Assembly: GCA_029747015.1 (NCBI GenBank)
Contig: JAKOGI010000125.1
Coordinates: 457,501 to 521,500 of the forward strand
Direction of reading: 5' to 3'
DNA: 64,000 bases
From: Carnegiea gigantea
Taxonomy: Eukaryota > Streptophyta > Magnoliopsida > Caryophyllales > Cactaceae
Positions within the stretch are counted from its first letter, which is position 1; each line of letters opens with the position of its first letter. A model generated the notes under the pieces. The model did not search any database, was not told where the DNA came from, and worked only from the letters and a program-made list of their open reading frames with translations. Made by a program: the position numbers and the translations under genes. Of this stretch, positions 21,612-34,024 are shown in pieces.

Positions 21612-22540
21612 GACTGTGTTTGGCAAACAGTTGTTAGCTGTATGCATTAGCTGTTAGCTGTTAGATATTTGTACCAGTTGTTTCTATTAGCTGATTAGTG
21701 TTTGGTAAAATTGGCTATTTATGTAAAAGTAGTTTGATAAAATTGCTTTTCTACTCCTAACTCTATTTTAGGGCCTATTCTTTTCGTGGGTAAATTGGGA
21801 TGGGTAAAAAGGTAAAGTGGGTTAAAGTAGGTTGAGGTAGATTGAAGTAGATTGAAGTGGGTTAAAGTAGGTTGAGGTGAGTTGAGTTTTTTTATGTGAT
21901 AAATTGAACTTGCTTAAAATAGTAAAAGTGGGTTGAAGTATGTTGAATTGGGTTGAAGTGGGTTGAAATAGGTTGAAGTAGGTTGAAGTGGGTTGAGGTT
22001 GATATTTTGGAATTGACCCACGAAAAGAACAGGCCCTTATTATTTATATGCGCATTATTTTTATTCTTTAGCATTCATTTTTTTTTTTTTCAATATTTAT
22101 GAATTAAAATCTAAGTAATATGTACAATAACATTTATTCATAAAGTCGTATTTTGTTAATATGTACTTATGTTTATCTAATCTTCTTTTTAATATTACAA
22201 AGTAAAACTTATACAACATCTACTATCCATAACATTGTTTGCATTCTATTTGGGCATAGAATTTGTTTATTATTAGTTTGTTTTTATTTTTTAATATGAG
22301 GTGAAATTTACATGATATTTAAAATATTTATTATGTAAAATTAATTGACATAAATGATTTACATTTTTGAAAATGACAATTGGTGTAATTTAGGTCAACT
22401 TTTGGACATTATGGTAATTTGAAAACCAAAATATAAACAGCCAGACATCTAAAACAGACTCAGTCAAACAGCTAAAATGCTCCCAAATTGCCAATTTTGA
22501 TAAAAGAAAGCTATCCAAATAGCCAACAACCAAGCACCTC
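21612..22540. mobile_element. MITE-like DNA element containing a nested MITE
   Basis: The left end GACTGTGTTTGGCAAACAG and the complement of the right end (GAGGTGCTTGGTTGTTGG) form an imperfect inverted repeat. A 3-bp TAT direct repeat flanks both sides (21609-21611 and 22541-22543). The left part is made of TTAGCTGTTAG-type motifs, and a second element sits inside at 21771-22036. PIF/Harbinger type is inferred from the 3-bp duplication. Confidence 0.5.
21771..22036. mobile_element. Tourist-like MITE with 10-bp minisatellite core
   Basis: Inverted ends are GGGCCTATTCTTTTCGTGGG and GGGCCTGTTCTTTTCGTGGG (complement), flanked by TTA at 21768-21770 and 22037-22039, the signature of PIF/Harbinger (Tourist) insertions. 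The 266-bp body is mostly degenerate TTGAAGTRGG 10-mers. It lies inside the older element at 21612-22540. Confidence 0.8.
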
Positions 22541-24290
22541 TATATGTAACATGTATTAGTATTGGATTTAAAATTCAGTTGCACACTGTCTCTGAATTCA
22601 AATGTGAATGTTATCTTGGGCAAAAAGTGAGATGTGGTGAATATCTCAGATAATGTCGTTCGGTGGGGCAAAAATTATCTTGGGTCACCATCAGGGAGAT
22701 GTAGAAGAGTGAGGTGGATTTTGAACCTTGCTAATAAGGAGGGCTAAACAGCACAAATGTAACTCTCTTTGCTGGAGGCTTAAAAGGATAACGATTTCAT
22801 TGCAAGTAGTATAGCAGCTTGTTTGGCATTTTTCTAAATTCTAATCCGAAATCTGGAGTAGCAGCTTAGCGCAACGTTACAGGGTCATCTGCCACGCATA
22901 AAATGGGCAGAAGACACCAAAAATCATTGCCCTGCTGCTTTGAGGGAAAAATGTTTTTGGATCCCAAATCCCCTTCTCTCTCCCCTTCCTTGATACACGT
23001 GAAGGTGCTACCAACCTATAAAGTACCCTCCAGGTAAGCCCTAGGAAATCCAGAACACCCAATAGCATATCGCCATGTCATCGGATAAGAGAGTTTCCCT
23101 GTAAAAAAGAAGAATGGTGAATTAGGATTATATTATGGTATGGGCAGGAAACTCAGAATAGGTCCCATCAGGCCACCGATGGTTGCCCATGAGTAAAATT
23201 GATTGATTCAGTGCATAAACCTAAATGCCACTCGGAATTTCATCGACTGATTGCCTTATTGAATTATACTAGATGCTAGATAGGGGAGGGTTGCGTTAGG
23301 TTGAAGGTGTCAAAATTGTAATTTTCTGACTTCAATTATAACCAGGAAGAGATGGAACTAACAAGATGAGGAGTGTATGCTTTATTATTATTACTATTAT
23401 TATTATTATTATTATTATTATAATAAAAATGAAAGAAACAATTGTGGGAATCAACTAGCGATCAATGAAGAAGATATTTCCACTATATATATGTGGGCAG
23501 AATTTGGGGTTAATGGAATGAGTGTGATGGGATGCCGATTAATTAAGTAATTAATGATGAATATAAATAATGACATTGATCTTGAATGAGATAGTCTCAT
23601 GTGTTATTTTTTTTTTATGAGATTACCTTTTCTTACCATTGATCTATTCTGTGCACAAACATCCATGTTTTTTTGCTTATGCTAACTGTTATGCATGCGC
23701 ATAATTTGGGAGAAATTAGACTTGGTCTTCTCTGTGAAAACCAATCGAAAGGGGCTTGTGTCGGGCCATTTTTTTTGTAAACTTGTTAAGATGAAGAACC
23801 AACTTAACCCAAGAAAACCTCAATTTAAAAATTGATTTAGGTGTTTACTGTTGGCACTGTGCATTTTACAAGGACATTCTGCTTGTCTAGAAATCTGAAA
23901 AAAATTCTTAATATTTAATATGGTCAAATAAATGTTAGAGTACGTTGACCAAATAAGCACGGATCGTAGTATTCAAACATAAAACCTTTTTAACATATCT
24001 AGTAAAGTGTGCCACTGTCAAAAATTTCAGAGTTTTGCTTTTTATGCTAGACTAGATGCACATAATGTTCTTGCTGTTACTTGTACTTCTCCTGGACAAT
24101 AGAATTATCTGATGACAGTGCTGCCAGTGAAGTACTTCATATGAGGGGTATTGTAGACAATGCAGGGGACTAAATAATTGCTACAGTGATTTGGAGACAG
24201 AAAAGACCGAGAAAGAGCAGTGGTCCACTGCATATCGTTGGCGTCCAAAAGCAAAGGTTGTCCCTTGGCCTGTTGTCATCACCGTTAGTC
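22541..24290. other. Intergenic sequence upstream of the CIA2-like gene
   Basis: No gene was recognised. It contains a trinucleotide repeat (listed separately) and AT-rich DNA. Confidence 0.4.
23382..23422. repeat. (TTA)n microsatellite
   Basis: About 13 TTA/ATT units with one interruption (ACTATT). Confidence 0.9.
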
Positions 24291-24295
24291 CATCA

Positions 24296-24306
24296 CCCAT
24301 AAAAAC
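24296..24306 (+). promoter_or_regulatory. Putative TATA element of the CIA2-like gene
   Basis: CCCATAAAAAC lies just before a pyrimidine-rich leader (CTCTACCCTCTGCCCC), about 900 bp before the start codon. This distance implies a long 5' UTR or a leader intron. Confidence 0.35.
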
Positions 24307-25194
24307 ACTCTCTACCCTCTGCCCCTGTCTCAGTCCCACTCTTCCGCCTTTGCTATCTCCAGAGCTCCTTTCAAGGATCTTTTCCTCTTATCTCTACCCC
24401 CTCGTGAACTGCTTTCTGTACAGAAACCGTCAAATTTCACTCTGAATTCACAGTGGGTATATTTACATTTTGGTGGCTTTTGATACTTCACTGCGGAGCC
24501 CATCCCCTGTTAGATTTTATCTTTAGCTTGTGCCTTCGGTTCTCTTACGAGCTCTTTTGGGCGTGTGTAGGTAGTATTTACCCCATCTCCATAGATTCGC
24601 TGGTAGTAATAAGAATGAAAGAGAGACATTGTTTTCCTACATACCCAATTACAAAGCTACATTTTCAGAGTTGCTTGTCTTGGTCAGTTCCACTGGGTTT
24701 TTCCAGGGTTTTGTCATAGAGCTTTGAAACGTCTTTCATTTTTGTTGATTGCTGTATTTCCCTCATCCATTAGTTGCAGGCTTGCAGCTTTTTAGCCGTT
24801 TTCTGCCGTCCCTTTTCTTTTCCTTTGGCCTTTATAAAAATTCAATAAGCCTTTCTTCCTTAATAGTACCTCTTAGGGTTCTGGGTTTTGGCCTTTGCCT
24901 ATCGTTCGGTGAAGATTGGACTTTGTGTCCCACTTTTTTGCTATTCCTTTGCTAAAGCTTATAATTTTCTCTTTACCTTTACGGAGTCTACGGCTCCTTT
25001 TTGTTCTGAGCCTCTACTTCAGGCAACTGAAGTTTCGAACCAGTTATTTTACCGAGAGAATTTTAGAAGCTGCCACTCTTCCGAGCTTTTGAGTCCTCAA
25101 CTGTATAAATCCAATCCCTTCTCCAGGCTACCAGCTTTAAATTTCTATTAGACTTGACTGTTTTATTGGGTTTCAACCAGTGGATTCATCCCAA

Positions 25195-27711
25195 ATGAGT
25201 TCCTGCTTGAGTGGAGGTGGACGAGCAGCCTATGGAATTGACCTTGAAGTCATCAAATCTACCTCAAGTTCAACACGGACATCTCATTCTTCTTCACCTT
25301 CATCCATTATATCAGAATCAAGCAATTCGACGCTTGCTATCTCAACTCGTAAGCCACGTACTCCTCGCAAACGCCCCAATCAGACCTACAATGAAGCAGC
25401 TGCTCTTCTCTCGACAGCCTATCCAAACATCTTCTCCACCAAGGATTTCTCAAAGCCTTGCAAATTCATCAAGCCCCATGAGTATTCTTCCTTTTCCTTT
25501 GAAGAATCCTCTGGTGAGTTGCTTCTACCTTTCCCAGTCGAAAAACCTGCTTTCCCAATAGACCCAACTGCCTATGAAAAACCATGTTCAAATGACGGAG
25601 ACGAAGTTGGTTGCCAAACAAATTCCTCAAACTTTTGCAATGGGTATGAAGATTTTGATGCAGAATCCATCCTTGATGAGGAAATTGAGGAAGGTGTTAT
25701 TGACAGCATAATGGGGAATATGAGTGTCTGTCCTGAAGAAGCACCCAGTAGTCGCTCTAATGTAAGTGGTGGCCGTGTTAATTTCTGTTATGGATATCCA
25801 ATTGGGTTAGAGTTGGGATTGGGTGGAAGATTCGATTTTAGTTTTGGGATGATGAGAGGGGGAGTGGTGAAGGCATTTAGGCAAAGCGATGAGCGAGATT
25901 GGTGGACATTTCCCACTGTTGACGTTGGTGAAATCTCACCTAGATTTAACAAGATATCGTCAGAGGAGAAAAAGAACAATGCAGAAAAGTTAAATCCCAA
26001 GCCTCCCTCTACAAAACCCAGCAAAGAAGATGCAATCCCATTTCCCAAATCTTGTTCAGCTCCGGGCAAAGGAAACTCAAACCTGAATCCCAAGTCCAGC
26101 TCCACATCAAGCAAGGAAAATTCAATCCCAGTTCCAAAATCTAGCCCTGGGGCGCTTTTAAAGCTGAACTATGATGAGGTCTTGAATGCCTGGTCAGATC
26201 GTGGCTCACCTTTCTCTGAAGAGATTACTGGCTCAGAGATCTCTGGAAGTGATGCTTTGGTATGTTTCAGATTATTAAACTTTCTTCAGCTTGTAAAGTC
26301 CCCTTTGTTTAGAAGAGCACTAGTTAGGCAGACAAATAATATGGATTTAGAGATGAATTTGGCGTGGTTTGGTGCTTAATGTCGCTTGCTGCTCCAGATT
26401 TGGAATGAATAACTATCAAACCTTTGCTTTTTAGTTGGAAACTTCGGTTGGATTTTGTCTAGCCTTTAGGCATCACGCCAGTCCTGAGTAGAATAAATTA
26501 AGAAGTGAAAACAAGAAGGATGAATGTTGATAATCATTGTTAATTTATGCTGGCCCCAGTGCAGTGTTTTTATATATAATTTTGGACCGACACCAGTACT
26601 TTGGTTACATTAATAGTATATTAATAATTAATACAATAGCAGAATTGCACAGTGCACGTGGAAAATGAAAATGCTGTATTGTGTTGGGCACATATATGGT
26701 CATTTCCCGAAATAAGTCTACTTATTGGAACAGCAGGCGAGGTTGGCGCAAATCGACCTATTTGGTGAGACTGGAGCCTTGAGGGAAGCATGTGTTCAGC
26801 GGTACAAGGAGAAACGACATGCACGGCTCTTCTCTAAGAAGATAAGGTACGAGGTCAGGAAGGTTAATGCTGATCAACGTCCTAGAATGAAGGTATGCAA
26901 TTATATTGACAGATTGCACTACAGTTGTGATTTCTGCTTACTGCTTTGGGCTCTTTTTGCGGCTTTCTTTTATTTCACCAATGAAATATGAAGGATTAGA
27001 CCCTGGGTGGCGAAAGATGGGGACTGTACTAATATGCTTGTTCGCTACACACTAGTACTCTATTATATTTCATCGAATTATGAGGTTAATTTTATCCACT
27101 TGATAATGAGCGATTTGTTTTTCTGGAACTCTTAGGCAGACCTGAACTCTGCATGCTGCGGCCAACATTAATCGCTGGAGCTGCTCCAGTTTAAAGCACA
27201 ATGTGGCTGCCGATACTCTTTCATATGTTCTGTTCTTCTCATTACTCGTGTCCCTCCCATTGTTTTATTACGGTGAAAAATAGTTATGTTCTTGCTTCTT
27301 TCCCATATTCGCCTAGATTTTGTTCACAGAAATTTTCCCGTTGATTGCGAATGACGCTTGTAAATTCTCCCTGCACCACCACTCCCTGCTTACCAGAAAG
27401 TCACTATCTTTCTAATCAACCATCTTTGGGGCTGAACGGAGGCATGAAAGCCTAGATAGACTAGACTTGAATCCATATCTTGTTATCAACCTCAAATTAC
27501 TTTACTATTGACCTATCATATATCTATGAACTGTTTGTCAATCTCTTTTACGGTCCATATATTCAGGGTGAAAATCCTACATCCATTAGGCGCGATGAAC
27601 CTACTCAAATTTCCCAACTTGTAATTCCTAATGGCTGACAAAGCATAATCTGTTGTGCTGCAGGGACGATTTGTCAGGCGGCCTGATTCATCTGGGAGTG
27701 AAGAAAGATAG
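25195..27711 (+). CDS. CIA2: CIA2/CIL-like CCT-domain transcription regulator
   Basis: Three exons: 25195-26259, 26737-26892 and 27664-27711, all phase 0 with GT-AG borders, giving 422 residues (family about 390-440). The N-terminus carries the CIA2 signature [10 protein letters not shown], then [19 protein letters not shown] and [12 protein letters not shown]. The middle is acidic and Ser/Pro-rich. The CCT motif occupies about residues 371-413 ([40 protein letters not shown]) and is split by the last intron. Arabidopsis CIA2 and its paralogue CIL are nuclear activators of chloroplast import translocon and plastid ribosomal protein genes. An in-frame GTG lies five codons upstream, but the ATG at 25195 fits the family start. 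The second acceptor could also be three bases earlier, adding one Gln. I cannot tell CIA2 from CIL by sequence alone. Confidence 0.92.
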
Positions 27712-29815
27712 GGAAGAAGAATTGGTGGCATGAGCTTAGTCCTCTTGCCCTTTCTGTATTCCTTTTAGCTTTCAGCTTATAGGTCACATTATACTTTTGT
27801 CAGAATTTTGCCAGTTTCCATACGAGAAAACAGGAGCTAATAATGTTTGAGACTTAGGTAACAGGGATGAGCAAGCAGTTCATTCCTCCATTTTTGTAAG
27901 ATCATTCCCCCCCCCCCCCCCTCCTTTCTTTATTCTCCCTTGCCTTTGAAAATTCCCATTTTCTCTGTATCCTTTCATCTTTAGTTTTCTCCAGTGGGCA
28001 TGTTGGTCCACTGAAATGGCAAGATAATTCTTTTACCACTCAGAATTGCTCTGTTCACTTTCTTCTCTTCTTTTGATCGATTTCCTTTCCCTGTTAGATG
28101 AGTGTAGTTTTCTGGAAAGCGACATGACAATGCTGAGTTGATGCCGGCATGTATGTCAAACAGTGCTTTTTCTGTTTTCCAACAATTGAAGGGGGAATAC
28201 CCATGCCCATAGTTATTGCAAAGCCCATGCCCTTGTCCCCCCTCCCCTCGATTACCAAAGCCTATGTTCTATTCTTAGTCTTTTTGGAGTACATATTGTA
28301 TCAAGCCTCGTTAGTGTTTGAATATTAATGTATACCGTGCAAGGAGGAGTGCGCTTTTAGATGTATGATATACATTATCTTCAACTATCTTTTTCATTTG
28401 AGAAGTTACATGAAATATGAATTCTTTTGCAAACTGACTTATTAATTTAAAAAAAAATCTAAAAATTAGATTTGAAATAATTTTATTATAAGATATAAAC
28501 TAAAAGTACAAAAATCTCGAAGATGCTCAACATGTCAATTTGATGAAAAATATGTAACAAGTAAGATCATTTTAATCACATATTCCACTTTCCCAGCCTT
28601 GGATTGGATAGGATAAAAGCGTGACATGTAACCCAATATATCCCATATGAAGCCAATGTATATGAATTCAAGACATGACCATCGAACCAACCTTTAGTAT
28701 AAAATTCATTCAAATTTCTTATCAATGTCTGTGCCTTCTCCTATCTTTTTTCTACACCTGTAACTTCTACAGAATATATTATTGAAATACAATGACTGGA
28801 ATCACACAATAAGTACGACTATGCATTAAGAAATTAATTATTGAAGAAATTAACAAGGCTTAAATGATGTGGTAACTTTTCTTTAAATCCCACTTGGTCT
28901 TCTCGGGGTGGTTTAATTCACCTTTTTTGTTTCTTTAATTAATAAATCAAAGGACCCATAAAAACATACTAAAATATGTCTTATTTCTGATATTTTCATA
29001 TTCCCTAAATATTACGTTCTGATCAACTAATAAGTTCGACATCTTAAATTGCAAATCTATCTACTATGTTTGAAGATAAGTTCTCTAACATAAAAGATAC
29101 TATAAGACGACTTCTAATAATGATTGAAGCAATTAATACATTATTTGTGATTTGAATTTTATTAAGGTTACAAATGTAGGTTGCTGATCTCCTTTGAATT
29201 AAATTGTTGTACTAGTATTATGAATGTACCCTCCACGTCTTAAAAATTACTCTTTGTAGAGCATGTCTTATCATCTATCTCATGTGGAAATATATGTCTT
29301 AAGTTGTAGTAAGATGCATATTAAATGTCTTGCCTTAACCTATATTAATACATTGTGTAATTTGAAGTTACCAAATTTTCAATAGTCACTCTTAATTATC
29401 AATTATAAGGTTTTAGTATTCATTGAGTACGCCGACAATGGAAAATTACATCCTTATTGAATTGACCTCACTAGCAAAAATGTATTATAGGAGTAATTTT
29501 ATAATTGTGAAATATTATAAATAAAAGATGTTTTTCCACAATTTATATTCATAATACTCTTTCATATTTAATCATATCATGCTCTTCACTTTAATACACA
29601 ACAATACGATTTTTAAGGTAATAGATGCTTAAGGTTTGTTTTGTACCAAGACAATTATTATTTTACGGCGTATATATTCAACATAGAAGATTTAAATTCC
29701 ATCTATGTATCCAAAAAATTCCATATATACTTTATCCACTTTTATATTAATAAATAATAACTTAACTTTAGAGGGTGAAAAAAGTGTAAAAGATCTCAAC
29801 TGTCCGTTTAAATTT
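27712..29815. other. CIA2-like 3' UTR and intergenic DNA
   Basis: The 3' UTR probably extends a few hundred bases and includes a C15 run at 27907-27921. Beyond about 28400 the DNA is very AT-rich with no recognised feature. Confidence 0.4.
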
Positions 29816-30015
29816 GCTGGACTAAAGTTTATTCTCTTCGACTTATTCTGAACTGAACTTATTTGATGAACTTATTCTAAATTTATTTAGTGAACTTATT
29901 TTGAATTTATTAAAAATAAATTTATAAATTATTTATTAACCTTATTTTAACCTTATTTACTGAACTTATTTTGAACTGAATTTATTTGAACTTATCCTTA
30001 AAAAAAAAAAAAAGT
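29815..30015. mobile_element. MITE-like element with ACTTATTYTGAA repeats
   Basis: Starts GGACTAAAGTTTATTCTCTTCG-like, similar to the GGGCCTATTCTTTTCG ends elsewhere in the window. It continues as degenerate copies of GAACTTATTTTGAACT and ends in an A-rich stretch (13-14 A at about 30000). The right end is not well defined. Confidence 0.4.
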
Positions 30016-30049
30016 CAAAAACTAGGCAAGTAAAATAGTGCGCAGCCGG

Positions 30050-31957
30050 CAGCACAACCAATGGAGATCACCTAATCTGCTTTGCTTTGCCTTGTTAATT
30101 GTTTCCCTTTTAATTATTTCCCCTTGAGGTTCAAATCAAAACCTCCCATAAATCCTTGCACTGATATTCCTACTCATATGGCCAACCAACTCCACGCCTC
30201 TTCCTTCATTGTTTCCTCCGTTGCTGTACAATCCATCGGAAACTTCCACTCCTTCTTTCTCTCTCTTCATTTGGTGGTGAGCCGACGCTTCTTCTATCTT
30301 TCTTTCTTGAATACCTAATTTTATGAATTTTGTTAGTTTTTGTGGATTGATTGCGTATTCTTTGCCCAAAATCTTGAGGTTATGTTGTAATTAGTGGCAG
30401 TAGGATTCTTGGGGTTTTGCCTGTTTTTCTGAACTTGGGGAAATGGATGTGGGTTTAGTGCGAGTTGCCTATTGAATTGAAAGGGATTGACTTCTTGCTG
30501 GAAGATTGTGTGGCTTGATTGCATCATTTGGGCGTAATTTGATTTTTGTTTCAATTACCCGGCCTGAAAACGTGAACTCTAACTCGATTTTAACCCGAAT
30601 CATACAATCGGATCTTGATTGGACCCGATTATTGCCCCGAACAATGGCCTGACTCAAACTGAACTTCCCTATTTTGACCTATGTCGATGAGTGTTTATCC
30701 AAATGAAGGTAACTTAGATGGCTTGATGCAGCATGACCCACTTTGATATTGAAATGCCCTCTAATTGGACCCGGAACATTTTGGACGTGAACATTATTAC
30801 CCAACTGCCCGAACCTCACATGGACCAATCTTTGACCAAACCGATGCAAATATGACACAAACTGTCTGGAATAATCTGAAATTGACCGTATCAAAGATGG
30901 TTCTATGTCCTGGTTACCTGTTTGCTTGATAGGAGAGCTGTGTAGTCTGGTTTCAGGAAAACTGCAATGTAATTTGGATTTCCATCGATAGTTTTATAAT
31001 GTAATATACATAGCGTAGACAGCCAACATTAGCCACTCTTTATTGGGTGCAACTGTGGCCTCGTGCATGATGCAAAATGTTTGGGTAGGGTAAGTCGACA
31101 GTTTATTGTGTTATCTATGTAATTCATGTACATGGAAATGATCAAGAGAAAAATAGAAAGGCGAAAATGGGTCCATCATATAGGAAATTAGAGTTCAAGA
31201 AATGGGTGTTTGTTTATTGGATGGTGGTTACTGATAAGAAATTTTCAGAGAATAAGAAACAAAAACAGAGAAGGGAATTCTTTGCTGCTCATTTTGTAAG
31301 GTCAATTGTTTCCAATACTGTGAATGTAAAAGCTTTGGAGCTGGATTTTGCTTACGAGTTGGTATTATTCATGTAATCTTGTAAATCTTGTTTAATGTGT
31401 TAAGGAACACAACTTTGGTGCTTGTACCAAAGTTCTAGAACTCCTGTTGGAGTATATTGGGAAGAATAGTTTCAAAATTCTACTGCAAAATTCATTCAAA
31501 TATCTACTTGTAACCCTGGGGAGTTCTGAGGTCTTCTGCAAACTTGCAATCTCTTCCAGAATCCGCATTTTTTTAAAATACCTCTTTTGGCCTTTTACTA
31601 GCTATGCATTCTCTCCCAGCTATGCAGAATTCATTAGGTTTATATGATTACATGAGAATGTAGGTAGTCATACTTGTTTGTAGTGTAGCGAGCTTCTCGC
31701 TCTGCACGGATGCTCTCTCTGTCTTGCTTTGTAACTTACTTTAGATTGTGAGGATACATGTTATATTGTTGCATGTCATAAATATCAGAAGATCATCTTG
31801 TGTATTGTTTGGTCATTTTGCCTGTTGGGAAAACTGACCACAACAGCTGTCTTGCTTTGTCTTGTTTGTTCATTCTTAAATTTTCTATTATGCAGTGCAT
31901 AACGCAAATTTGTCACGTTGCTTTTGCTCCTCCCAGGCCTTTGAAATACTGTGAATT
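30050..31957 (+). other. 5' UTR exon(s) and leader intron of the FKBP20-1-like gene
   Basis: A pyrimidine-rich leader (30060-30280) contains a 33-codon upstream frame from ATG 30178 to a donor-like GTG|GTGAGC. The likely acceptor is TATGCAG at 31895, 62 bp before the start codon. The intron of about 1.6 kb contains a CCGAAC/GACCCG-rich repeat relic near 30560-30900. The exon borders are inferred. Confidence 0.4.
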
Positions 31958-33533
31958 ATGGCTGAGGCAATTGATTTGACTGGTGATGGTGGTGTCATCA
32001 AGACTGTCGTCAGGCGGGCAAAAGATAATGCAGTTGCTGCTTCGGAGGATCTTCCTCTGGTTGATGGTACTTTTCAGAGCTAAATTCCTTGTTTTAGTAT
32101 TTTTGCTATTTGCTAATGGACGCATAGGCATGGACCGCAGAACAATCCCTGAATGGTTGGATGACCTTCCATCCTTTTTTGGTCTGCTTTGATCCTCAGA
32201 AAGCAAATGTATATATTGTGTGGAGGGGGAGGGCGTATGGTGGGCACTATCCAATATAATGATATTGTGAGCTCCTGGGTATCCATTTAAGGTTATTTTT
32301 CCTTCTTTTTGGCAAGATTGTTTATCAATTTAGACATAATGTTTTGGAGGCTTGCTTTCTCTTTCACAAGGAGCCATCATGCTTCTTTTCTCCATAGTGT
32401 AGCATATACAGTGTTGTTTTGCCTGGCAAAGTCAAATGAAAACACAGAGCGTTATATTTCAGGGTTTATCATAGATCTTTGACCCCCACTGCACAATTTT
32501 TTTTAAATGCTCAAATTTTGTGCGTGGATTATTTGACATCACATAAATTTGATGTATTGTTTCTTATTTTTGTTTTTTCTGTTTCCTTGGAAAGTTCATT
32601 ACGAGGGCACTCTGGCTGAAACGGGTGAAGTTTTTGATACCACACACGAAGACAATACTGTCTTTTCCTTTGAGATAGGAAAGGGGACCGTGATCAAGGC
32701 CTGGGATATTGCCCTGAGGACTATGAAGGTACATGCATTGCTTCGATGTTTATTGCTCCACCCCTTGTGTGAAACTCTTTTTTTTGCCCCGGGGGGGGGG
32801 GGGTTTTTTTTTAAAAATTATTTTTTTAAGTCCACGCCAAAATCTTGAAGATATTTGGTCTTTGCAGGTAGGGGAAATAGCTAAAATTACTTGCAAGCCA
32901 GAGTATGCATATGGCAGTGCTGGTTCTCCACCAGACATCCCTCCGGAGTAAACTCTTTGCTTCTTTGTGATTTAAAACCTTTACATTACTTTGACCAATG
33001 TTCCTTGCTGACAGTAATTGACACCGTTCGCATAACTTTGAGGTGAAAATGGAAATGGCGCATTACGCACAATTTTTCTTCCCTGTAGATTGAGATAGAT
33101 TCGCTGCAAGTTAGCCTGGTCAATTTCTTTCTTGAGTTTCTTCTATGTGATATCATATTCTAATTTATGTATCTTAAAATGTGCAATGTAGTGCAACCCT
33201 TATCTTTGAGGTAGAGTTGGTGGCCTGCAGACCACGCAAGGGTTTGAGTGCAGGCGGTGCTGCTGATGAAAGGGCTAGACTTGAGTAAGTTTCTCACTAT
33301 TCCTGGTTTTCATTTCCCATCTTCGGTAGATTTTGAGGGGCCCTCTGTTGGGTTACTGATGATGTTGGGTTATAAACCAAACTAGGGAGCTGAGGAAGCA
33401 GAGAGAGATTGCAGCTGCGATGAAGGAAGAAGAGAGGAAGAAAAGAGAGGAGGCGAAAGCTGCAGCTGCTGCTCGTATCCAGGCCAAGTTAGAGGCCAAG
33501 AAAGGAGGCAAGGGGAAGAGTAAAGCCAAATAG
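31958..33533 (+). CDS. FKBP20-1: FKBP20-1-like peptidyl-prolyl cis-trans isomerase
   Basis: Five exons: 31958-32066, 32595-32728, 32868-32947, 33192-33284 and 33386-33533, all with GT-AG borders, giving 187 residues (Arabidopsis FKBP20-1 is about 190). The N-terminus IDLTGDGGV is diagnostic for this group. The FKBP fold spans about residues 30-118 with [31 protein letters not shown] and [18 protein letters not shown]-terminal Lys/Glu/Ala-rich coiled tail (about 130-187, [17 protein letters not shown] then a GKGKSKAK end) suggests nuclear localisation. The family isomerises X-Pro bonds; a rice homologue has been linked to RNA splicing under stress. Intron 2 carries an odd T8-GCCCC-G13-T9 tract before its acceptor. 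It lies tail to tail with the laccase gene, 491 bp apart. Confidence 0.95.
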
Positions 33534-34024
33534 CCTTTGTCTTGCTTCTGTTTTCCTACAATGACATGTAGAGTCATCTTCCTGTAATCCTGTTCTAGAA
33601 TTCGTACACATTGTTGTGTGGTTGAGCTACCTTTTACCTAATGTGATTCTGTTACCCTATAATCGTTGTGTGTTCTGGATTTTCTGCACGTGTTATCATA
33701 CGTAGGGTTATCATAAGTAGTGGTGCTAGTGTTATCATAAGCAGGGTTAATATGTTGAAAACAATTTTTAACTATGATAAGTTGCAGGGCTTGAAGAATT
33801 GAACAGATTCATCAATTCATTCATTGACAAAAATAACACTGAACTGGGAGATTTGAAAGCCAATTAAGAATCCGGCCATTCTTTCTTTACAGGTCGAACA
33901 AGCCGGAAGAAAATTAAGCTTATTTGAGCCGACTCACGGGTAGGGGAAAATTTCAAGTCATTTCAGGCGAGGCCGCTATAGAGAAGTTGTCTCATCTAAG
34001 AAAACTTTCCGAACTGCTCTGTTT

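Noticed and set aside
30082..30318. Possible transit-peptide exon (ATG 30178) for the FKBP gene
   Set aside because: It does not join in phase with the FKBP frame, and the known family start matches ATG 31958; kept only as an upstream ORF.
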